Shown: positions 6,419-15,192 of the stretch, piece by piece | How the letters are laid out: every line of letters starts with the position of its first letter | Numbering within the stretch: the stretch's first letter is position 1 | Assembly: GCA_050299335.1 (NCBI GenBank) | Contig: JBNKVT010000043.1 | Coordinates: 1-41,060, forward strand | DNA length: 41,060 nt | Reading direction: 5' to 3' | From: JBNKVT01 sp050299335 | GTDB taxonomy: Bacteria; Pseudomonadota; Alphaproteobacteria; Rhodobacterales; Rhodobacteraceae | The notes under the pieces: model-generated | What the model saw: only the letters and a program-made list of their open reading frames with translations | Told to the model about the DNA's origin: nothing | Database searches by the model: none | Made by a program: the position numbers and the translations under genes

Positions 6419-9400
6419 TTACTGGTAGACCTGATCCCGGGTTTCGTTGCTGTCGGAACGCGCGCCGGGATCACCCGCGCCGTTCAGGAATGCAGCCCGC
6501 CATGGGGCGGGGACCTCTGCCGCTGCGGGCTGTCCGTCCGGTCTGCGGACCGTCCAGATCACCTGGCTTTCCCCCTGTGCCAGTTTGGTGCGGCCGGCAT
6601 CGCAATCGCGCCGGTAGAAGAGGAAGACCAGCTTCGCGCCATGTGCCGAGAGCGCGGCGAGACGCATTTCGACCTCGATCCGGTCAAAGGGCATGGCGTC
6701 GCGCAGGTAGGTCAGGCGGCTCGACTGGGTCAGCCATTCGCCCGCGCGTCCGGCCTGGCGGAAATGGTCGGGTGCCGCGCGGTGGAGGAACCGGTCGAGG
6801 ACCCGTCCGCACCATTTGGCGTAATTGCTGTGATAGATATTGCCAACGAGGTTCGAATCCTCCTGATCGGTGTCGAAGGTCTCGCGGCAAAGCAGCGGTT
6901 GTGCGCCGAACCTGCCTTCGTGACTGACCTCGGTCTGTCCGGGCGAGAGCCCGGCAATCCCGTGGCCGGGCAGGGCAACGCTGTCGGCCTGCCGTTCGCC
7001 GATCCGGGCCAGAAAGTCCTGCAGGAAGTCCGGCAGAGGGTGCTTTTCGACCAGCCCGTGGCCCGTCACCCTGACCCAGGACGTGCGCATCAGGCTGGAC
7101 GCGATCACCTCGGTGCCGCCGGACGGGAGCTCCCTTGCCCAGTCGAATTGCAGGTCGATGGTCGCGTCATTGCTGTCCGGCAGCCGGATCGCCTGAACCG
7201 TGCCGATGATCCTGTCGCTGCCATGCGCTTCGCCATGGATGCGGACATCCGAGGAATTCGTGACCGCGCCCCAGTCGCCGGACCCGACCGCCGCTGCAAG
7301 CGGAGCCATGACCGGTTGCAGGGCCAGTTCGCGGACCTTGCCCATCCAGGCGAAATACCGCGAGGCCTGGACCGCGCGGCTGACGCTGGCGACATCGTCC
7401 ATCATCAAGTTGAAACGGTGGTGAAAGCGTAAGGCACCTGCCTCATCGCGGCTCGTCCAGGTCGCAGCACCCGCCTCGCCATGGAGTTCGGACCTGACGG
7501 CTTCGCCCGGCTCGACGGTGACGGCGATCACGCGCGGAACGCCCCAGTCGCGCAGCACGATGCTCAACACCAGCAGGTCGCCAGACTTCAGGACCACCGC
7601 CCCCTCGACATGACTTGCGACCTGCAAATCGGCGTCTGCGTGGCCAGCCTTGACCAGGGCTTCCCGTGTCGCCCAGATGCGGGTTGCGGCACAGTCCGGA
7701 TCGTCCCCTGCCGCGCAGAGCCGGTCGAGCAGCGCGGCCTGTGCGTCCCCGAGAAGCGCCAGCCAGTCCGCACGGGATCGGGGCGACACCGGCGCGAGGT
7801 CGCAGCCCAGCGCGCCGTCGCCCAGCGCCACGAGGCACGACCTGTCATCATGGCTGATCGACAGCCCGGCTGCCGCGTCGAAAACCGGCTTGCCATCCGC
7901 CTGCCAGCTCAGCGCGGGCATGTCGTCGTCGCGCAGGTCGCGCCACATGTCTTCGACCATCCCACGTTCCAGCGCGTGCCGGGCATCGCGGCTCTGGTCG
8001 TGCAGGCCGGGGCACGGGAAAAGGCGCAGATCGACCGGCGCGGTCCCGGTCGCGCTGAAGGCCAGGGCCAATGTCTCGGCGAGGCGGCGGGTTTCCCAGG
8101 CACCCAGCGCCGCCAGATCGGCGACAGCGGGATGTTCCGGCTTTTCCTCGAGGATGCGGACGCGGTAGCCTTCAAGGTGATGGACGACCTGTCCCGAAGC
8201 ATCGCGCAGCGTGCAGGTGGCCGTGACATCGCGGTCCTCGCGCCCGTGCAATTGCGTGCGCAGGTGCAAGGCCCCCACATGCTCGCCGCAGGCCACGGTC
8301 GCACGGGCAATCGCGATCGGCAGACACAGATGGCGGGGCATGAGCAACTGGCCGCTTTGCAGGACGGCGTCGCGGGCGAAGGCATCGCCGAGGAGCAGGG
8401 TTCCGCCGCCTGACGCAAAGCTGTCGGCGAGGTTGGTGGCATCATCGGCACCGGCGAGGCTCATCAGCCCCTGACCTTCGAATTCCCGCTCTTCGTCCAG
8501 CGCGTGAACCTTTGTCAGCCGCTGGAAGCGCGGGCCCTGGAACAGGAGCGGACCGTAGAGATCCTGAGTGGGGTCGATAGCCAGAGGCGCGCCGGGCGGG
8601 GCGGGCTCCGCTTCGGCCCCGATATCGTCGCTCCCCAGCACGATCCGGGCGACGAAGTGATCGATATTCCACCCCGTCTGGCCGGTCCTTATGCCAACCC
8701 GGATGCTGCGCGGGCCTTCCCCCTGTTCCAGTTCGGCATGCAGTTCGATATCGGCCCCTTTGCCTTCGGACACGACAATCGGGCGGGTCAGCTGGATATC
8801 CTCGAAGACGACCACCCGGCCAGGGGCGAAATCGTCGAGGGTTCCAAGCAGGCGCGCGGCGGCCTGGGCCATCGCCTCCATCCCGAAGACCGTCGGGAAC
8901 AGCAGCGAGCCCTTGTAGTCGTGGTCGCGCAGATAGACGTCGCGGTCGGGGTCAAGATGGGCGCGGGCGATCAGTTCCACGCCGGGATGGATCGAGCGGA
9001 CCTCTTCGACAAAGCGCAGGTCAAGGGCGGCACCCCTGTCTTCCACGAACCATGTGTCGAGACCGCCAAGCCGTGCGGCCACCACTTTCACACCGGGCCC
9101 CGCCTCACCGCGCCAGAGGGCAAGGAACCGCTCGATCCCCTGCGCGGGCGGGATGGCCGTGATCCCCATCCGGGCCAGATGGGTGGTGCTGCCCATGCGC
9201 GCGCCCATGCCGACCTCGTCCCAGACGCTGTAGGCGACGGTGAAGGCGGCGCAGTCCGGGCGGGTCGCGCCGAGGTTTTCGACCAGCGCGTCGACCGCCT
9301 GATTGGAATAGGCATACCACGCATTGCCCGCCATCCCGGTCACGCCGATGATCGAGGTGAGAGCGACAAAAGCCTTGAGCGGTGCGTCCTCAAGCAGGTC

Positions 9401-12400
9401 GATCAGGTTGCGCGCCCCGTTCATCTTGGGCGCGATCTCGCTTGCGGCCTCCTCCAGGCTGACGGTTTCGGCGCGACGGGGGCGGTTGATCCCGGCACCG
9501 TGCAGAACCCCGGTGACTGGCCCCAGATCGGAAGAGACCTGTTGAAGCATGGCCGCGACCGCCGCCTTGTCGGCAATGTCGCAGGCATAATAGCGCGCGG
9601 TGAGGCCAAGGTCGCGATAGCGCGCCAGTGTCACCGCGACCTCCGGATTGGGGGCGTCGTCGCCATGGGCAGAGCTGCCGGTCAGGGCGAAGCGGGCGGC
9701 GCAGCTTTCGGCCAGGGCCAGAGCGCATTCGGCGGTGATCCCCTTGGCGCCTCCGGTGACCAGAATGACATCGCTATCATTCCAGGACAAATTGCGTCTG
9801 GCATAGGCCTCGGTTGTCTCGATGTGCCATTGCCTTGTCTGCCGCCGGTTCGCGCCATCGTAGATCGCGTGCGCGAAGGCAGCGTCATCGGACAGTTCGG
9901 CCTCGAGCGTTCCGGCCAGCCAGTCGGTCTGTGCGCCGGACGGGCATTCGATCACCCGGACCTGAAGACCCGGTCGTTCTAGATGCAGGCTGGCGGCAAA
10001 GGCCGCCGCACCCGGGACGGTGCCGCGCAGGATATAGGTGAGCGAGCCGTCGCTGGCGGGCAGGCGCTGTGTTGCGGAAATCTGCAGGGCGGCTTCGGCG
10101 GCGGACCCTTCGTCCAGCAGGATCACCAGATGGGTCACGGTGTGATCGAGTCCTGTGGCATCGGCGAAGGCGGCCGAACAAAGCTCACGGTTCGGCGCGG
10201 CCAGATGCGCGGCCAGATCGGCAGCGCTTGCGGCTTCCGTTGCCAGGATCGTGATCGCGCCCGAAAGCGTGCGCGGCCCGGTGGTCAGGGGCGAGGCGAC
10301 CAGCCGCTGGCCGTAGGTGCACACGCGGCCCGGCTGCGCATCCGCCTTGGCTTCGGGGCGCGGTCCGTCCGCCGGATCGGGGTCCGTCGCTGTCGGTCTG
10401 GCGGCATCAAGCGCCGATGCCGCTTCGCCAATCGTCGCATTGGCGAACTGTGCCGGGTCAAGCGCGCCGGTTATTCCCAGGCGGGCGGCGGTGTCGGCGA
10501 TCAGTTCGGCGGACTTGATCGAATCGAGATTGAGATCGTCCAGCAGGCGCAAACCCGCATCCAGCGAACCGGCGTCGAACCCCGTCTTTGCGGCGACCTC
10601 TTCCAGCAGCAGGTCCAGCGCGCCGGTCTCCCCCGCACCCGGGGCTGGCGGAGAGGGCATATCTTCATCCGCTTGGATCGGCACCGGGGGCGGCATCTGG
10701 GTTTGCGCCTCTTCGGGCAGCGCCAAGCCGTCGTGATCCATATCGGCGAGGACCACCCGTTCAAGGAACCGCCCACGCCTGGCCAGATATTGCGACATCC
10801 GCGCAGAGGGGATGGCACCGAGCCCATCCGCCAATTGGCCGATCCATCCGGCCGGTGCTTCGGCCAGTTCCATGACCTGCGCAGGCGCGTCCGCAGGCTC
10901 CGGCACGGGAAAGGGCCGCTCGCAGGGATTGTCGATGAACAGCCGCTCGCTGGCGGGGATGAAGGGCCGGATCAGCCGGTCGGCATGGAGCTCGGCCGGA
11001 TCGATTGGCGCGCCTCTTACGAACAACTGCGCGACAACCCGGTTGAGGTCACGATCGGCGCCCGGCTGGGCTTCGACGGGCAGGCAACGGAGATCATCCA
11101 CCGCGCAGTCGGCGACAAATCCGCTGAGCGCGCGGGCCGGACCGACCTCGATTGCGATGTCGCAGCGCCGGGCGACCGTTGCCGCGACATCGGCAAACCG
11201 CACCGGCGCCAGAACTTGCTCGGCGCAATAGCGGCGCAGTGCGATCTTCGTCTCCACGACGCTGCCATCCAGCGCGGATACGAACGGGGTGTCCAGCGAC
11301 GCGCTCTCGGACAGCCAATCCAGGCCGGATAGCCGGCTGGCGGCCTTGGCGATCAGCCTGGAGTGGAACGCATTGGACACCGCCAGACGGCGGGCCTTGA
11401 TCCCGGTGCTTTCGGCATGGGCCACGCCTGCGTCGACGGCATCGGCATCGCCGGACAGCACGGTCTGTCTGGGGCTGTTCACACAGGCGACCACCAGATA
11501 GCCCGGCACGGCGTCCGCGATCCGGCGCGCCTGCTCTTCGCCGCAGGCAACCATCGCCATCGCCCCAGCCTGGCCATCCGCGGGTTCGGCCATTGCATGT
11601 CCGCGTTCGGCGGCAAGGAGGATCAGCTGATCTTCGGACAGCGCGCCGCTGATGCACAGCGCCGACAGTTCCCCCAGCGAGTGACCGGCAACCAGTGCGG
11701 GTGTGACGCCAAGGCGTTTCAGGAATTCGGTATGAAGCAGCGAGGCCAGACAGAGTGCCACCTGCGCCTGCCGCGTGTCGGTCAGGGCGGCGCGCCACTC
11801 CGCCTCGACCGGCGTCCCGAAGGCGCGCTCAAGCGACCGGAACATCACCGGGCTGACCGGCGGAAAGCCGTGGTGCTCGAGAACCTTGTCGGCAGCGCTG
11901 ACCTTGTCGCGCGCCCATGCGTGACGTTCGACCAGTCGCCGCGCCATGTTGATCTGCTGCGACCCTTGCCCGGGATAGAGGAACCCGACGCGGGGCGTCC
12001 GCGAAGCCTCGCCAAGCAGGACATCGCCGGGCAGCTCGGCAGGGCCGGTCAGGTCCGGTGTGCGGGTCAGGTGCGTGGCCGCGAGGTCGAGTTTTTCGGC
12101 CAGGTCGGTGGGGGAAACGGCAATCAGCGCAAGACGGAACTTGCCCTTCACCGGCTTTTGGGCGCATTCGGCGGCCAGGTCGGCCATCTCGCCGGTCGCC
12201 ATTCCGTGGCAGCGGTCCTTCAGGGCGCGGCACGCCTGCATCAGGCCATCGGGAGACCCGGACGACAGCAGGAAAACCTCGCTGTCCTGAGCCCCTGCCA
12301 TCAGCCGGGCCTCGTCGCTGCCGTCGGGCAGCACCGGCCGAACCGAGGGGCCGGATTCCAGCGTGACATGGCAGTTGATCCCGCCAAAGCCGCTGCCGGA

Positions 12401-13756
12401 CACGCCGGCCCGCATCGGCAGAGCCGATTCGCGAACGCTGCCCTGCGTTACCGGATAAAAGCCCAGTGCCTCGTTGTCGAAGACCGCATGGGGCTGGTCG
12501 CATTTCACGGTCGGGGGCACGACCCTTGCATTGACGGCCAGCACGGCCTTGATGAAGCCGCCAACCCCCGCCGCCGCCTTGGTGTGGCCAACCAGCGACT
12601 TGAACGAGGTCACCCCGACCGAGCGCGGCGCGATGGCGCCGAATTTGCTTGCGGCCAGAGCCATGCCCTGCAGTTCGACCCGGTCCCCGACTGTGGTTCC
12701 GGTCCCGTGGCCCTCGATGAAGTCGAGGTCCTGCACGCCGTAACCCGCCCGCCGGTAGGCGCGTTCGAGGGCCAGCGCCTGCCCTTCGGCCCTGGGGGCG
12801 GTAAGCCCGCCCTTGCCGTCGGATGAAATGCCCCAGCCGCGCAGGACCGCGTAAATCTTGTCGCCATCGGCCAGGGCCCGGTCAAAGCGCTTGAGCAACA
12901 CGAAACCGCAGCCTTCGCCCGGGATAAAGCCCGACCCTCGCTTGTCATAGACCGTCATCTCGCCCGGCGTCAGCGCACCGGTCTTGGCGAAACCGATCAT
13001 CTCGAACGTATCGAGGCTGACATCGACCCCGCCGGCGAAGGCCATGTCCAACTCGCCGCTCGCCACCAGATTTGCCGCATTGGCCACGGCGATCAGCGAG
13101 GACGCGCAGGCCCCGTCAACAGTATAGCCGCCCCCGTGCAGGTTGAGGAAATTGCAGATCCGGCCCGCGATCGTGTTCGACAGACCCCCGGCAAGGGTAT
13201 CCTCGGTGGCGGTCTTGAAAGGCGACTTGAAATACTGCTCCATCCGCGCGCCGATCTGCCTGGCCTGCGCAGGCGGCAGCAGCGGCGACATCGCCTCGTT
13301 CAACGCCCTGCGGATATAGGGCCAGCGCTGGCGCAGGGCCTGGGCGCGGGTGTGCTCGCCGGTCAGGGTGTTGCCGACCAGAACGCCGGTGCGCGCCGAC
13401 GGCAGCGCGGTTTCGCCGTACCCGGCATCCTGCAACGCCTGCAGCGCCACTTCGAGCGCCAGCCAATGGACGATATCGGTCGACTCGACGACAGATTTCG
13501 GGATGCGGCGCTTTGCCCAGTCGAAGACGAAACCGTCGATGACCGCGGCCCTGGTGCCGTAGGTCTTGTCGGGCGCGGCGGCATCGGGGTCGTGGTAGTC
13601 GGCCAGCGGCAGGCGGCTGTCGGGAAAGCGGCGAAACTGCTGTCGCCGGGTCAGGATGTTTTCCCAAAGAGCGGTCGGCGAGTTCGCACCGGGATACCAG
13701 CAGCCAAGGCCGATGACGGCGACGGCCTCGCCTGACATGTTGGCGCTAACATTCAT
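6419..13756 (-). CDS. Iterative type I polyketide synthase, PKSE type, with fused tandem thioesterases
   Basis: A 2445-residue synthase. The ATG at 13756 is chosen: AGGAAG lies 7 bases before it and the KS domain begins at residue 9; a frame from 13846 adds 30 poorly coded residues. Domains: KS 8-465 (DGACASS Cys217, EGHGTGT His350, VGHTKAAAG His391); AT 588-890 (GQGSQ, GHSLGE Ser693, AFHS); one ACP 1040-1115 (LDSIKS Ser1079); KR 1145-1565 (TGGAKGI at 1334, Tyr1481/Asn1485); DH 1588-1870 (DHDYKGSLLFP, His1612); Sfp-type phosphopantetheinyl transferase 1905-2085 (SISHDD, GCDLAPV, WATREALVKA); hot-dog domain 1, 2108-2235; hot-dog domain 2, 2285-2410. The KS opening (FRRFPDSRL.L.DY) and domain order match enediyne/polyene PKSE enzymes, which make linear polyenes from malonyl units. 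The hot-dog pair resembles the separate enediyne thioesterase. The product is unknown. Confidence 0.88.
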   Translation of the reverse strand: MNVSANMSGEAVAVIGLGCWYPGANSPTALWENILTRRQQFRRFPDSRLPLADYHDPDAAAPDKTYGTRAAVIDGFVFDWAKRRIPKSVVESTDIVHWLALEVALQALQDAGYGETALPSARTGVLVGNTLTGEHTRAQALRQRWPYIRRALNEAMSPLLPPAQARQIGARMEQYFKSPFKTATEDTLAGGLSNTIAGRICNFLNLHGGGYTVDGACASSLIAVANAANLVASGELDMAFAGGVDVSLDTFEMIGFAKTGALTPGEMTVYDKRGSGFIPGEGCGFVLLKRFDRALADGDKIYAVLRGWGISSDGKGGLTAPRAEGQALALERAYRRAGYGVQDLDFIEGHGTGTTVGDRVELQGMALAASKFGAIAPRSVGVTSFKSLVGHTKAAAGVGGFIKAVLAVNARVVPPTVKCDQPHAVFDNEALGFYPVTQGSVRESALPMRAGVSGSGFGGINCHVTLESGPSVRPVLPDGSDEARLMAGAQDSEVFLLSSGSPDGLMQACRALKDRCHGMATGEMADLAAECAQKPVKGKFRLALIAVSPTDLAEKLDLAATHLTRTPDLTGPAELPGDVLLGEASRTPRVGFLYPGQGSQQINMARRLVERHAWARDKVSAADKVLEHHGFPPVSPVMFRSLERAFGTPVEAEWRAALTDTRQAQVALCLASLLHTEFLKRLGVTPALVAGHSLGELSALCISGALSEDQLILLAAERGHAMAEPADGQAGAMAMVACGEEQARRIADAVPGYLVVACVNSPRQTVLSGDADAVDAGVAHAESTGIKARRLAVSNAFHSRLIAKAASRLSGLDWLSESASLDTPFVSALDGSVVETKIALRRYCAEQVLAPVRFADVAATVARRCDIAIEVGPARALSGFVADCAVDDLRCLPVEAQPGADRDLNRVVAQLFVRGAPIDPAELHADRLIRPFIPASERLFIDNPCERPFPVPEPADAPAQVMELAEAPAGWIGQLADGLGAIPSARMSQYLARRGRFLERVVLADMDHDGLALPEEAQTQMPPPVPIQADEDMPSPPAPGAGETGALDLLLEEVAAKTGFDAGSLDAGLRLLDDLNLDSIKSAELIADTAARLGITGALDPAQFANATIGEAASALDAARPTATDPDPADGPRPEAKADAQPGRVCTYGQRLVASPLTTGPRTLSGAITILATEAASAADLAAHLAAPNRELCSAAFADATGLDHTVTHLVILLDEGSAAEAALQISATQRLPASDGSLTYILRGTVPGAAAFAASLHLERPGLQVRVIECPSGAQTDWLAGTLEAELSDDAAFAHAIYDGANRRQTRQWHIETTEAYARRNLSWNDSDVILVTGGAKGITAECALALAESCAARFALTGSSAHGDDAPNPEVAVTLARYRDLGLTARYYACDIADKAAVAAMLQQVSSDLGPVTGVLHGAGINRPRRAETVSLEEAASEIAPKMNGARNLIDLLEDAPLKAFVALTSIIGVTGMAGNAWYAYSNQAVDALVENLGATRPDCAAFTVAYSVWDEVGMGARMGSTTHLARMGITAIPPAQGIERFLALWRGEAGPGVKVVAARLGGLDTWFVEDRGAALDLRFVEEVRSIHPGVELIARAHLDPDRDVYLRDHDYKGSLLFPTVFGMEAMAQAAARLLGTLDDFAPGRVVVFEDIQLTRPIVVSEGKGADIELHAELEQGEGPRSIRVGIRTGQTGWNIDHFVARIVLGSDDIGAEAEPAPPGAPLAIDPTQDLYGPLLFQGPRFQRLTKVHALDEEREFEGQGLMSLAGADDATNLADSFASGGGTLLLGDAFARDAVLQSGQLLMPRHLCLPIAIARATVACGEHVGALHLRTQLHGREDRDVTATCTLRDASGQVVHHLEGYRVRILEEKPEHPAVADLAALGAWETRRLAETLALAFSATGTAPVDLRLFPCPGLHDQSRDARHALERGMVEDMWRDLRDDDMPALSWQADGKPVFDAAAGLSISHDDRSCLVALGDGALGCDLAPVSPRSRADWLALLGDAQAALLDRLCAAGDDPDCAATRIWATREALVKAGHADADLQVASHVEGAVVLKSGDLLVLSIVLRDWGVPRVIAVTVEPGEAVRSELHGEAGAATWTSRDEAGALRFHHRFNLMMDDVASVSRAVQASRYFAWMGKVRELALQPVMAPLAAAVGSGDWGAVTNSSDVRIHGEAHGSDRIIGTVQAIRLPDSNDATIDLQFDWARELPSGGTEVIASSLMRTSWVRVTGHGLVEKHPLPDFLQDFLARIGERQADSVALPGHGIAGLSPGQTEVSHEGRFGAQPLLCRETFDTDQEDSNLVGNIYHSNYAKWCGRVLDRFLHRAAPDHFRQAGRAGEWLTQSSRLTYLRDAMPFDRIEVEMRLAALSAHGAKLVFLFYRRDCDAGRTKLAQGESQVIWTVRRPDGQPAAAEVPAPWRAAFLNGAGDPGARSDSNETRDQVYQ

Positions 13757-14050
13757 TGCCGAACTTCCTGAGATGAAATCAGGTTTTCGGGCGTTCCAGA
13801 GCAGATTTTCCACCTGGCAGGGTGAGGCGCGCGTGCTGCAATGCACATCGGGCGGGCGGGCAAAAGAGGCATGTCGGCTCTACTCCTTGGAGTCGGTCCG
13901 CGCGAAATATCTAAGTCCCACCTGATTAAATTGCGCCGCCAAAGGGTTAACCGAAAGGTTAACGCAAAGCAAGCGACATTGGTTTGAGGTTGAATTTGTC
14001 TCAAAGGCAGGAGACGTCAGACTAAATTCGAACGTGTCTCCGCAAGGACA
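13757..14050 (-). promoter_or_regulatory. Upstream region of the polyketide synthase with GGTTAACC repeats
   Basis: About 300 bases with no credible gene, upstream of the synthase start. Two direct copies of the self-complementary GGTTAACC (13945-13952, and GGTTAAC at 13957-13963) are spaced 12 bases apart in an AT-richer patch, a layout suited to a dimeric regulator. Further out, GTCTC (13998-14002) and GAGAC (14011-14015) form a short inverted pair. Read toward the synthase, TTAGATATT near 13907-13915 could be part of a -10 region, but no convincing -35 goes with it. The assignment is an inference from composition and position. Confidence 0.35.
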
Positions 14051-14085
14051 TTATGCCCCCGCAGCCCGGACTCCTCGACACCTTG

Positions 14086-14343
14086 TCAAGATCCCAGGCT
14101 GACGCGTCGACATTCCGGCTGACCGCCTTTCAGAGCGGCACTGTGCCTGGAACTGTACCCGTATCGGCCCGCCAGTGGGCTTTCGCCTCCGATTCGAGTC
14201 CCCAACCCGACACCAAACGCGTTAACTGCCCCCAGCGCCTCCTTGGTGCGCTTCGAGATCGCTTCCAGTTCGGCCTGCCTTTCCAGCGCCATGATCCCGA
14301 CGGTCAGGTCATTGGCTTGGGATGGGTCGGCTACGGGCGAACT
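14086..14343 (-). pseudogene. Serine recombinase (resolvase/invertase) remnant
   Basis: The minus-strand frame, open from 14343 down to a stop at 14086, contains NDLTVGIMALERQAELEAIS followed by KRTKEALGAVNAFGVGLG. This matches the end of the serine-recombinase catalytic domain (family pattern: LT..IMA.VA..E...IS.RTK.AL.AAK.RG..LG), including the long E-helix. The catalytic N-terminus with its Ser is absent: an in-frame TGA lies at 14346-14344 and iolB begins just beyond. The C-terminal DNA-binding part is also missing. It is therefore a degraded fragment, and a trace of past mobile DNA exactly between iolB and the polyketide synthase. Confidence 0.7.
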
Positions 14344-14385
14344 TCAGGCCGCTGTCGCGGAGGGTGAGCTAAAACCTGAAACGCC

Positions 14386-15192
14386 CTATCCATTCATCAG
14401 CCAGTCATGGGCGGGATCGTTGCGGAAGCGCCAGAGGCGTTTCTGGCCGGCCATGACATTCAGATAGTACAACTCGTAACCATGCGCGGCGGCGACGGGA
14501 TGGTAGCCGCGCGGTACCAGGACGACATCTCCGTCTTCAATTGCCATGGTCTCATCAAGGCTGCGGTCGTCGGTATAGACCCTCTGGAATGCGAAACCGC
14601 AGGGCGGGTGGACGCGGTGGTAATAGGTTTCCTCGAGCTGGGTCTCATGGGGCAGATCGAGCGTATCGTGCTTGTGCGGCGGGTAGCTCGACCAGTTTCC
14701 GGCAGGAGTGCGGACCTCGACCACCAGCAGGCTGTGGGCGGGTTCGGTTTCCGGCAGGATATTGCGGACGAAACGAGTGTTGTGTCCGGTGCCCCGATCC
14801 TCGCGCCTGATCGTGTCGCCCCGGATCAGCCGCGCGGCGTGGTCGCCGCCACCCGGTGCCGCGCAAATCCCCAATTCGGCAGGACCGCCCCGTGCCGTGA
14901 CCGTGAAGCGGCTGCCGTGCGGGATATAGACCGCGTCCGGCGAGATATCGTCGAAGACGCTGGCGCGTGTGCCAATTCCGCGGAATTCCCGCCCATCGAC
15001 CGTGACATCCGCCCGACCGCTCAGCAGCACGAGGCAATATTCAAGCTCTTTGGTCTCAAGGGCGAATTCCTCATTCTCGGCCAGGCTGCGCGCCTCGAAC
15101 CCCACATAGGTCAGCCCGGTTTCGCCTATGGGGGCACGGGCCAGGCAGCCGGGTTTGCTGCCGGTTTCGGCTTTGATCAGAAGAGGGCTCAT
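14386..15192 (-). CDS. iolB: 5-deoxy-glucuronate isomerase
   Basis: A 268-residue double-cupin enzyme that converts 5-deoxy-D-glucuronate to 5-dehydro-2-deoxy-D-gluconate (DKG) in cytoplasmic myo-inositol catabolism. Family landmarks are present: PPHKHD (171-176) and LEETYYHR (186-193) supply metal-binding His and Glu residues, and PRGYHPV (227-233) completes the cupin site. The C-terminal NVMAG and the length are as expected. Its ATG overlaps the iolC stop by 4 bases, so the two are translationally coupled and their products act in sequence. A degraded recombinase fragment and the synthase promoter region follow, where other inositol loci would continue with further iol genes. Confidence 0.9.
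   Translation of the reverse strand: MSPLLIKAETGSKPGCLARAPIGETGLTYVGFEARSLAENEEFALETKELEYCLVLLSGRADVTVDGREFRGIGTRASVFDDISPDAVYIPHGSRFTVTARGGPAELGICAAPGGGDHAARLIRGDTIRREDRGTGHNTRFVRNILPETEPAHSLLVVEVRTPAGNWSSYPPHKHDTLDLPHETQLEETYYHRVHPPCGFAFQRVYTDDRSLDETMAIEDGDVVLVPRGYHPVAAAHGYELYYLNVMAGQKRLWRFRNDPAHDWLMNG

Noticed and set aside
11363..12826. A long plus-strand open frame (487 codons) antisense to the synthase
   Set aside because: Its composition is low in hydrophobic residues and it has no recognisable motif, while the minus strand encodes well-conserved KS and AT domains.
4421..13756. A complete enediyne biosynthetic gene cluster
   Set aside because: Only the synthase resembles the PKSE family. 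I see none of the accessory proteins that accompany enediyne core formation, and the neighbouring genes are of other kinds. A linear polyene or a derivative is the safer guess.
14053..14367. A 104-codon plus-strand gene upstream of the synthase
   Set aside because: The sequence has no family pattern, and it is antisense to the recognisable serine-recombinase remnant.
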